This document shows, piece after piece, positions 30,139 to 37,531 of a stretch of DNA of 64,000 nt. Position numbers and translations under genes: made by a program. How positions within the stretch are numbered: position 1 is the stretch's first letter; each line of letters begins with the position of its first letter. The stretch comes from Taklimakanibacter albus (GTDB lineage: Bacteria > Pseudomonadota > Alphaproteobacteria > Rhizobiales > Aestuariivirgaceae): the NCBI RefSeq assembly GCF_016595235.1, contig NZ_JAENHL010000006.1:124001-188000 (forward strand). Direction: 5' to 3'. Below the pieces are notes generated by a model, which did not search any database, had not been told where the DNA came from, and saw only the letters and a program-made list of their open reading frames with translations.

Positions 30139-31512
30139 TCAGATCTTATACCGCTCGTTGAGCTCGGTGATCTTCGCATTGGCCTCGTTGATCACCGCTT
30201 CCGCCTCGAGATCCTGCTGCAGGAAGGCGAACAGCTTCTCGCGGAGCCAGAAGTTGAATTCTTCCGACCACACGACATTCCAGATGCCTTTCGGATAAGG
30301 CGTCTTGGAATAGACCTCGAGCACCCGGTCGTAATCTTCCGGCCGCATCAGCGACGTCGACACCGCGGTGCGCGCTTCCTCGCTTTCCATCACCGCCTTG
30401 TAGGCGGAGAACAGCATGTTCTCCTTCAGCCAGCGGCTGGCCACGGCGTATTTGCCGTTCTCGTCCTTGTAGCCATACCAGCTGACGAACTTCTTCACGT
30501 CGTCGGTGAGCGGATCCGAGCGGCCCTTGCGCGCCGTCATGACATAAAGGGCGGAGTCGATCAGGCCCCAGCTCTGCTCCTTGCCGGGCAAGAGGCTGAC
30601 ATGGCCGGCGACATCGCCCGACTGCGCCTTGTCGTTGAAGGTTTTCAGATCATAGAGCTGCTGCGGCGAGAAGATGTAGCGCCCGGAGCGGAAGGCGTCG
30701 ATGTAACCGGCTTCGTTGTAGGAGAACACCTCTTCCGGAACGAGGCCGGACTTCCACAGCTTCTTCCATGCGGCGAGCGTCTTGCCGGCGGGGCCGTCGA
30801 GGGTAAGCGCCGGCTTGTGGGTCGCCGGATCCGCGACCTGGCCGCCGCGATTCATCACCTCGAACACGAAACCCCAGGAGATGCCGAAATATTCACCGAA
30901 CCAGTGCGGCAGGATCGGCGTCGCCACACCCTTTTCTTTCAGCGCATAGACCATGTCATAGAGCGCGTCCCAATTGGTCGGCAGCTGCTCCTCGGTGTAG
31001 CCGGCGGCGAGATAGGGCTTGGTGAAGACATGCAGCGCGCCGCGCGTCGTCACGAAATAGGAGAGGCCGAGCAGCTTGCCGTCGACCGACCACGCCTCGC
31101 GGATATTGGGATACATGCCGTCGGCGATTTCCTGGCCGTCCGGCAGCTCGGAGGCGGGCAGCACCCAGCCGCCGCCATTGTAGCGCACCGCGCTCGAGGG
31201 ATTGGCATAGAGCACGTCGAGCTGCTCATTGGCGATGAGCGCCTTTTCCATGACCGCCGGATAATCGCCGGTCACCGTGGCGTAGTCGACCTTGGCCTCG
31301 AAGGCCTTGTTGTAGGTGTCGACATTGTTCTGGACGACATCGGTGCGGAACTGCCAGCCGCGGAAATAGACCGTTTCGCCCGAGGCCGGTTTGAACTCGG
31401 TCGCTAGAGCGAAGGGGATGTGCACGAGACTGGAACCCAGGGCCGTAGCCCCCAAAAGCGCTGTGCTACGCAGAAAGGCACGCCTGTTCATCGTCGTAAA
31501 ATCACTGCTCAT
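30139..31512 (-). CDS. Extracellular solute-binding protein, family 1, with Tat-type signal
   Basis: 457 residues. The N-terminus MSSDFTTMNRRAFLRSTALL carries a twin-arginine motif (NRRAFLRS) before a hydrophobic core ending near ALA, so export by Tat is likely. The mature protein is a type 1 sugar-binding fold with TYNKAFEAKVDYATVTGDYP and a Trp/Tyr-rich binding region. It is the first gene of the leftward operon. GGGAG lies 7 bp before ATG 31512; the internal ATG at 31491 also keeps the Tat motif. The ligand is unknown. Confidence 0.9.
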   Translation of the reverse strand: MSSDFTTMNRRAFLRSTALLGATALGSSLVHIPFALATEFKPASGETVYFRGWQFRTDVVQNNVDTYNKAFEAKVDYATVTGDYPAVMEKALIANEQLDVLYANPSSAVRYNGGGWVLPASELPDGQEIADGMYPNIREAWSVDGKLLGLSYFVTTRGALHVFTKPYLAAGYTEEQLPTNWDALYDMVYALKEKGVATPILPHWFGEYFGISWGFVFEVMNRGGQVADPATHKPALTLDGPAGKTLAAWKKLWKSGLVPEEVFSYNEAGYIDAFRSGRYIFSPQQLYDLKTFNDKAQSGDVAGHVSLLPGKEQSWGLIDSALYVMTARKGRSDPLTDDVKKFVSWYGYKDENGKYAVASRWLKENMLFSAYKAVMESEEARTAVSTSLMRPEDYDRVLEVYSKTPYPKGIWNVVWSEEFNFWLREKLFAFLQQDLEAEAVINEANAKITELNERYKI

Positions 31513-31600
31513 GATTCACTCCCCGTGTTTTGAGTCTGTCGTCTGCTGGCTTGGAAAGGCTCCCGGATCCCAGACATGATCTGGAATGTTCAAATTCTAG

Positions 31601-31746
31601 TGATTGTGTTCGAGTGTGTCAGATTGAGTGTTCGGGTCAAGCGGATTTTGTCACCTGTGCAAAGGAAAATCATAACGGTAACGTCAAATTCCCGTGTTCC
31701 GGCCGCCTTCAGGCGAATGATGTGCGATTTTGGGTGATTGTGTTCG
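31601..31746. promoter_or_regulatory. Repeated TGATTGTGTTCG motifs upstream of the sugar ABC operon
   Basis: An exact 12-mer TGATTGTGTTCG occurs at 31601-31612 and 31735-31746, with a related GATTGAGTGTTCG near 31623-31635. They lie 90-235 bp before the solute-binding gene start. Repeated TTCG-containing words are reminiscent of DeoR-type operators; no regulator gene is adjacent. Confidence 0.35.
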
Positions 31747-31753
31747 CCCGAAA

Positions 31754-31943
31754 CCTCCCTCCGCCGCGCGAAGCGCGGGGAGGGTGGACGCCCGTTAGGG
31801 CGGACGGGTGGGGTGCCTCCGGCTGGTGGTCTTTCGCGATCGTTCTGCCCGGCAAATGCTTGAGAGATCAGACTTTGTGGCGGCACCCCACCCGTCGCGC
31901 GTTGCGCGCGCCACCCTCCCCGCCTTCGGCGGCGGAGGGAGAA
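31754..31943. repeat. Pair of inverted palindromic repeats between the ABC operon and guaA
   Basis: The left copy (31754-31817) reads CCTCCCTCCGCC...GGGGAGGGTGG...GACGGGTGGGGTGCC. The right copy (31881-31943) is its inverse, starting CGGCACCCCACCCGTC and ending GGCGGAGGGAG. About 60 bp separate them. No gene is seen in 31513-32022. Confidence 0.7.
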
Positions 31944-32022
31944 ATCCCTCGCTTTTCCTCTGTCCGATCAGCCGCTTGCCGACGGCCTTGCGGACTCAAG
32001 CGCTATCCCTTAAGCGCTCGCC

Positions 32023-33570
32023 ATGACAGACCGTATTCTCATCATCGATTTCGGCTCGCAGGTCACCCAACTCATCGCCAGGCGGGTGCGCGAGGCCGGT
32101 GTCTACTCGGAAATCGTTCCCTTTCAGTCGGCTGAAAAAGCGCTCGACTGGCCGGGCCTCAAGGGCGTCATCCTCTCGGGCAGCCCCGCCAGCGTCACCG
32201 AGGGCGAGAGCCCCCGGGCGCCCGAACGTGTCTTCAAAATGGGCCTGCCGGTGCTCGGCATCTGCTATGGCGAGCAGGCGATGTGCGCGCAATTGGGCGG
32301 CAAGGTCGAAACCTCCGATCACCGCGAATTCGGCCGCGCTTTCCTGCAGGTGAAAAGCGACAACCCGTTGTTCGACGGCGTGTGGTCGGAAGGCGAGAGC
32401 CACCAGGTATGGATGAGCCATGGCGACCGCGTCACCGCCATCCCGCCGGGCTTCCGCGTCGTCGGCACCTCGGAGGGGGCACCCTATGCGGCGATCGCCG
32501 ATGAGAAGCGGCAGTTCTACGCGGTGCAGTTCCACCCCGAGGTGGTGCACACGCCGGACGGCGCCAGGCTCTATCGCAATTTCGTCATCGACATCTGCGG
32601 CTGCCGCGGCAACTGGACGATGGCGTCCTTCAAGGACGACGCGATCCAGCGCATCAAGAAGAAGGTCGGCTTCGACCGCGTCATCTGCGGCCTGTCGGGC
32701 GGCGTCGATTCCGCCGTCACCGCCGTCCTCATCCATGAGGCGATCGGCGAGCAGCTGACCTGCATCTTCGTCGATCACGGCCTGATGCGCGCCGGCGAGG
32801 CGGATGAGGTGGTGCGCCTGTTCCGGGAATCCTACAACATCCCGCTCGTCCATGTGGACGCGTCTAAAATGTTCTTAGGCGCACTCGAGGGCGTGAGCGA
32901 CCCGGAAGTGAAGCGCAAGACCATCGGCAAGCTGTTCATCGACGTCTTCGAAGCGGAAGCCAAGAAGATCGGCGGCGCCGCCTTCCTGGCGCAGGGCACG
33001 CTTTATCCGGATGTGATCGAAAGCGTCTCCTTCACCGGCGGCCCGTCGGTGACGATCAAGTCGCATCACAATGTCGGCGGCCTGCCCGAGCGCATGAACA
33101 TGAAGCTCGTCGAGCCGTTGCGCGAATTGTTCAAGGACGAGGTTCGCGCCTTGGGCCGTGAGCTGGGCCTCCCGGCGCATTTCGTCGGCCGCCATCCGTT
33201 CCCGGGCCCGGGCCTCGCCATCCGCATTCCCGGCGCCATCTCCAGGGACAAGCTCGACATCCTGCGCAAGGCCGACGTCGTCTATCTCGACGAGATCCGC
33301 AAGGCCGGCCTCTATGACGCCATCTGGCAGGCCTTCGCGGTTCTGCTCCCCGTCCAGACGGTGGGCGTCATGGGCGACGGCCGCACCTATGACTTCGTCT
33401 GCGCGCTCAGGGCCGTCACCTCGACCGACGGCATGACCGCCGATTATTATCATTTCGACCACGACTTCCTCGCCCGCACCGCGACCCGCATCATCAACGA
33501 GGTCCGCGGCATCAACCGGGTGGTCTACGACATCACGTCGAAGCCGCCTGGGACGATCGAGTGGGAGTGA
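32023..33570 (+). CDS. guaA: GMP synthase (glutamine-hydrolysing)
   Basis: 515 residues. A class I glutamine amidotransferase domain ([20 protein letters not shown]; nucleophile Cys in [10 protein letters not shown] near residue 83; VQFHPEV) is followed by the ATP pyrophosphatase domain with P-loop [11 protein letters not shown] near residue 224. The C-terminal dimerisation/XMP-binding region contains [14 protein letters not shown]. It converts XMP to GMP. The residue before Gly in the Cys motif is as usual, although many homologues have GICYGMQ rather than GEQ. The 3' end borders an accessory island; guaA 3' ends are known integration sites. Confidence 0.97.
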   Translation: MTDRILIIDFGSQVTQLIARRVREAGVYSEIVPFQSAEKALDWPGLKGVILSGSPASVTEGESPRAPERVFKMGLPVLGICYGEQAMCAQLGGKVETSDHREFGRAFLQVKSDNPLFDGVWSEGESHQVWMSHGDRVTAIPPGFRVVGTSEGAPYAAIADEKRQFYAVQFHPEVVHTPDGARLYRNFVIDICGCRGNWTMASFKDDAIQRIKKKVGFDRVICGLSGGVDSAVTAVLIHEAIGEQLTCIFVDHGLMRAGEADEVVRLFRESYNIPLVHVDASKMFLGALEGVSDPEVKRKTIGKLFIDVFEAEAKKIGGAAFLAQGTLYPDVIESVSFTGGPSVTIKSHHNVGGLPERMNMKLVEPLRELFKDEVRALGRELGLPAHFVGRHPFPGPGLAIRIPGAISRDKLDILRKADVVYLDEIRKAGLYDAIWQAFAVLLPVQTVGVMGDGRTYDFVCALRAVTSTDGMTADYYHFDHDFLARTATRIINEVRGINRVVYDITSKPPGTIEWE

Positions 33571-33877
33571 TCTAAGGTCGTTTGAGACATCTCGCTCCGT
33601 GCCAGGAGTCGCACGATCCCCTTGGCTGACAAGGACTATTTTCTCAACCCGTATCGCTGCATGTCCCCCCAACCCGGCCACTTTGCTCGCCCGCGGTCCC
33701 GCCAGCACTCGACCATCTCCGTGCGGTTCCCTCGGCCATGATAGCGAACGGGCGGCGCAAAGCTCCCACATAGCGCAGCGATGCCCTCTTGCAGGATTCT
33801 GCCACGGCCAACCTTACCATTGCCACAAGGACCTACTTTGTCCTAAACGGAGTAACAGAAATGCGACGGGACGGGCT
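33571..33877. other. Junction region between guaA and the defence island
   Basis: No gene is supported. A short inverted repeat, AGGAC-CTACTTT-GTCCT (33828-33844), lies about 34 bp before the Phd-like gene and could be its autoregulatory site. No integrase and no clear duplicated guaA end was found. Confidence 0.35.
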
Positions 33878-34075
33878 ATGAAAACCATGTCGGGGCGGGA
33901 GATAAAGAACGCTTTCGGCCTGATGATTGACACCGCGCGAGCCGAACCTGTTCGGATCGAGAAGCATGGATCCGGCGTCCTGATGATCGTGTCCGTGGAG
34001 GAGTATGAACGTCTTTCCGCGCGGCCGGACAGTGAGCGGCCGAAGGCCATTTCAGCCAGCCAAACGGAAAGCTGA
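33878..34075 (+). CDS. Phd/YefM-type antitoxin-like regulator heading the defence operon
   Basis: 65 residues. The N-terminal DNA-binding Phd fold reads MSGREIKNAFGLMIDTARAE followed by PVRIEKHGSGVLMIVSVEEYERL, a standard Phd/YefM pattern. No Doc, YoeB, PIN or other partner toxin follows. Instead the methyltransferase gene starts 2 bp after its stop. It is therefore probably an autoregulator or control protein of the restriction-like operon; this is inference. ATG 33878 is used; the ATG at 33861 is out of frame. Confidence 0.8.
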   Translation: MKTMSGREIKNAFGLMIDTARAEPVRIEKHGSGVLMIVSVEEYERLSARPDSERPKAISASQTES

Positions 34076-34077
34076 GT

Positions 34078-35634
34078 ATGGCCGTACCAAGTGAACCATA
34101 TCCGGTGGTGGATGTGTTTGCCGGGCCTGGCGGTCTCGGTGAAGGCTTCGCCGCGCTTCGGGGTAAAGGCTACTCCGCCAGGTTCGACAGCGTCGTCTCA
34201 ATCGAGCGAGACGAGTCGGCCCACCAGACCTTGCTTCTGCGCCATTTCCTGCGGCGCTTTCCCTACCGGCAGTTTCCCGACGACTACTATCGCTACCTTC
34301 GCGCCGACATTGACCGCGACGAGCTTTATCGGAACCACCGTGAGGAGTTCCTGGAGGCGAAGAAGAGCGCCCTGAAAATATCCCTCGGCCCGGACTCCCA
34401 CGCCGAGGTGAAGTTGATCATCAGCCGGAAGCTGAAGGGTCAGCAGAAATGGGCGCTCGTCGGTGGACCGCCGTGTCAAGCCTACTCGATTGTTGGCCGC
34501 TCACGAATGATGGGCGACCCGGACTTCGAGGAGGATGAACGCCACACGCTCTATCTCGAATATCTCAAGATCATCATCGACCACCAGCCGCCATTGTTCG
34601 TTATGGAGAATGTGAAGGGCCTACTCTCGGCGAGGATCAACGGCAAGCCGGCGATCACCCGCATCGTTCGCGACCTATCGCACCCTAAAACCGCCGTGCG
34701 TGATGGGTCCAACGGGCTCGCTTACAAGCTCTATTCGCTCTCCGAGGAGGAGCTTGCGGACGAAGAGGTGGACCCACGCCTGTTCCTTGTGAAGGCCGAG
34801 GAATACGGGGTGCCCCAGGCCCGGCACCGCATGTTCATCGTCGGCATCCGGGAGGACATCAAGGTCCGCCCGGGCCTGCTGAAACCCCAAAAGGCGCCGA
34901 CCGTGCGCCAGACCATCGGTGGCCTGCCTCCGATAAGGAGCAGCTTGTCGCAGATGAAGGATACTCTGGAGAATTGGCAACAGGAGATCGCGCGGATTGC
35001 AGAACTCCCCATCCGCCGGCAGCTCAACGGAGCGTCCTACGCGGGGGCCGTCGCGAACGGCATCTCTCTCCCGTCGATCCTGAACCTCGACAGCCCCACG
35101 GAGAGTTCGTCCAGCCGCTACTTGAAGGGCTCCATCGGGCGGCACGATACCCTTCGGGAACTCTACGATCCACGCCTGCCGGTTCTGACAAGCCATGAGT
35201 CCCGCAAGCACATGCCGTCCGACTTGAGGCGGTACATGTTCGCCTCGGTGTTCGCGCGGGAGGCGGGTCGAACTCCGAAACTCCGGGATTTCCCCGAAGC
35301 CCTTCTGCCCGATCATCAGAATGTAGAACTCGCCCGCACCGGGCAGATGTTCAATGACCGCTTCCGGGTTCAGCTTCCTGACCAGGTCGCGACCACGATC
35401 ACGTCGCATATCTGCAAGGATGGCCACTACTTCATCCACTACGACCCGTCGCAGTGCCGGAGCCTCACGGTTCGGGAGGTCGCGCGGCTCCAGACCTTCC
35501 CTGATAACTACAAGTTCGAAGGAAACAGGACCGCGCAGTATCATCAAGTGGGCAACGCGGTACCGCCCTATCTCGCAACGCAGATCGCGGCGGTCATTGC
35601 TGAGGTGCTCGACGCGATGAAGGTCGACCGATGA
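34078..35634 (+). CDS. DNA (cytosine-5) methyltransferase
   Basis: 518 residues. Motif I is VVDVFAGPGGLGEGFAAL. Motif IV with catalytic Cys is GGPPCQAYSIVGRSRMMGD (about 130-148), motif VI is FVMENVKGLLS, motif VIII is QARHRMFIVGIRED, and motif X is YHQVGNAVPPYLATQIAAVI. The target-recognition region between VIII and IX is about 190 residues long. It would protect a host sequence by m5C methylation; the site cannot be read. It sits between the Phd-like gene (2 bp gap) and a Vsr gene that overlaps its stop, as in m5C restriction-modification loci. Confidence 0.95.
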   Translation: MAVPSEPYPVVDVFAGPGGLGEGFAALRGKGYSARFDSVVSIERDESAHQTLLLRHFLRRFPYRQFPDDYYRYLRADIDRDELYRNHREEFLEAKKSALKISLGPDSHAEVKLIISRKLKGQQKWALVGGPPCQAYSIVGRSRMMGDPDFEEDERHTLYLEYLKIIIDHQPPLFVMENVKGLLSARINGKPAITRIVRDLSHPKTAVRDGSNGLAYKLYSLSEEELADEEVDPRLFLVKAEEYGVPQARHRMFIVGIREDIKVRPGLLKPQKAPTVRQTIGGLPPIRSSLSQMKDTLENWQQEIARIAELPIRRQLNGASYAGAVANGISLPSILNLDSPTESSSSRYLKGSIGRHDTLRELYDPRLPVLTSHESRKHMPSDLRRYMFASVFAREAGRTPKLRDFPEALLPDHQNVELARTGQMFNDRFRVQLPDQVATTITSHICKDGHYFIHYDPSQCRSLTVREVARLQTFPDNYKFEGNRTAQYHQVGNAVPPYLATQIAAVIAEVLDAMKVDR

Positions 35635-36053
35635 TGGCCGACACGGTCAGCACCACGCATCGAAGCTGGAACATGTCGCGTATCAGAGGACGCGACACAG
35701 AACCGGAAGTGAAGCTCCGATCGCTGCTGCATCGCGCCGGCTATCGTTTCCGCCTTCACGACCGGAAGCTACCTGGACGACCCGATATTGTGCTTCCGAA
35801 GTACTGGGCGACGATATTCGTGCATGGATGCTTCTGGCACCGCCACGAAGGATGCAGCAACGCGACGACCCCATCGACGCGGCCGGAATTCTGGGTGGCA
35901 AAGTTCGAGGGGAATGTTGCTCGTGATCGCTCCAACGCCGAGCGCCTCTCAGACCTCGGCTGGCGGGTGATTGTCGTCTGGGAGTGCGATCTGATGAAGG
36001 ACCCTGGAGGGATTCTTTCGACGATCAACAGTACCCTTCGCGGAGACCACTGA
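35631..36053 (+). CDS. vsr: Very short patch repair endonuclease (Vsr)
   Basis: 140 residues, the normal Vsr length. The sequence shows the Vsr pattern RSWNMSRIRGRDTEPEVKLR, FRLHDRKLPGRPDIVLPKY with the catalytic Asp, the zinc/active-site segment VHGCFWHRHEGC, and the closing LGWRVIVVWECDL. Vsr nicks T:G mismatches arising from deamination of 5-methylcytosine. The start overlaps the methyltransferase stop (ATGATGG; 35631 or 35634), and its stop overlaps the next start. Confidence 0.94.
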   Translation: MMADTVSTTHRSWNMSRIRGRDTEPEVKLRSLLHRAGYRFRLHDRKLPGRPDIVLPKYWATIFVHGCFWHRHEGCSNATTPSTRPEFWVAKFEGNVARDRSNAERLSDLGWRVIVVWECDLMKDPGGILSTINSTLRGDH

Positions 36054-37531
36054 TGGCTGAGGATCACCGTCTCCCGCCAAGCGCAGCGTGTCTCTCCGCA
36101 TCCATGCGGGACCTGGGCTATTCGCTGGAGACGGCAGTCGCCGACCTCATCGACAACAGCATTTCGGCCGAGGCCACAAAGGTCGATATCGTATGCGAGA
36201 TCGCGGCGGTGTCCCCCTATCTCGCGATCATCGACAACGGCCGGGGTATGTCGCGTTCTGAGCTAATCGAGGCGATGAAGCACGGAAGCGCCAGCCCGAA
36301 GACGAAGCGCGGAGCGCATGATCTTGGCCGGTTCGGACTTGGCCTGAAGACTGCCTCATTCTCTCAATGCCGGAGCCTCACCGTCATCAGCCTGAAGAAG
36401 GGCGAACTCAGCAGTGCGGAATGGAACCTCGACCGCATCGACCGCGAGGACGACTGGATTCTATCGATCCTCAACGATCAGGATATCGCCGACCTGCCGC
36501 ACGTTGATCAGCTAGCGGATCACGGCACGGTGGTCATTTGGCGCGAACTCGACCGGCTGTCTGAGGATGAGAGCGGAAGCCGCCGCGATGAAATCGTCAA
36601 CGAGAAGCTCGACATTGTGGAAAGGCACCTCGCGCTGGTTTTCCACCGCTTCTTATCCGGTGAGGTGAAGGGCCGGAAACGCATCGCGATCACTCTCAAC
36701 GGGCATGTCGTTCAACCGTTCGATCCGTTCTGTCGTAAGAACATGGCGACCCGTCACCTCCCCGAGGATTACGTAACTGTCGATGGCGAGACAGTAACGT
36801 TGCAGCCGTACATTCTACCCCACCACAGCAATCTCACGGCGTCCGAGTACGACTTCTATCAGAGCCGCAGCGATTTCATCTCCAACCAGGGGGCCTACAT
36901 CTACCGAAACGGGCGTCTCATGGCTTGGGGCGACTGGTTCCGCCTGATTCCTAAGGGCGAAGCGACCAAGCTGGCCCGCGTTCAGATCGACTTCCCGAAC
37001 AGCCTTGATGAGTCGTGGACCATCGACATTAAGAAGTCTCGAGCCCGCCCGCCGCTGGCGGTGCGCGAGCGTCTGAAGCAGATCATCGGCCTGGTGACTG
37101 GGGCAAGCACGACGGTTCATCGTGGCCGTGGACAGAAGCTGTTCGATGAAGTCGCCGCTCCTGTGTGGGAACGCTACGCGGATCATGCCCGCATCCGTTA
37201 CGCAGTGAACTCAGGTCATCCACTTATAGAGCAACTGAGGTCACGGCTCGGCGCCGAGGACGCAAAGCTACTCGGCCTCGTGATCGACGCCGTCGGGTCC
37301 TCCATCCCGGTCGAGATGATCTATTCGGACTACTCACTCCACCCGCGCGAAGTATCCCAGACCCAGGACGAAGAGGTTGTAGTGCTGGAGCGTCTGCGCG
37401 CACTCAGGGATGCGTTTTCTGATACCACTACCATCGGGGCCGGGGGATTCCGCGAAATAGTGCGTTCGACGCACCTGTTCGATTCCCACATGAACCTCGC
37501 CGAGAAATTCATCGCCGAGGAGTTTGTATGA
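36053..37531 (+). CDS. MORC/MutL-like GHKL ATPase of the defence operon
   Basis: 492 residues. Bergerat-fold motifs are complete: N-box ETAVADLIDNSIS (about 27-39), G1 IIDNGRGMSRSELIEAMKHG (about 58-77), and G2 DLGRFGLGLKTASFSQC (about 88-104). A second domain with a conserved IDIKKSRARPP (S5-like fold with a Lys that contacts ATP in this group) follows. GHKL ATPases of this type clamp DNA on ATP binding. Prokaryotic MORC-like members occur in operons with Z1 and PD-(D/E)XK proteins. ATG 36053 overlaps the Vsr TGA, and the stop overlaps the Z1 start by 4 bp. Confidence 0.88.
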   Translation: MAEDHRLPPSAACLSASMRDLGYSLETAVADLIDNSISAEATKVDIVCEIAAVSPYLAIIDNGRGMSRSELIEAMKHGSASPKTKRGAHDLGRFGLGLKTASFSQCRSLTVISLKKGELSSAEWNLDRIDREDDWILSILNDQDIADLPHVDQLADHGTVVIWRELDRLSEDESGSRRDEIVNEKLDIVERHLALVFHRFLSGEVKGRKRIAITLNGHVVQPFDPFCRKNMATRHLPEDYVTVDGETVTLQPYILPHHSNLTASEYDFYQSRSDFISNQGAYIYRNGRLMAWGDWFRLIPKGEATKLARVQIDFPNSLDESWTIDIKKSRARPPLAVRERLKQIIGLVTGASTTVHRGRGQKLFDEVAAPVWERYADHARIRYAVNSGHPLIEQLRSRLGAEDAKLLGLVIDAVGSSIPVEMIYSDYSLHPREVSQTQDEEVVVLERLRALRDAFSDTTTIGAGGFREIVRSTHLFDSHMNLAEKFIAEEFV

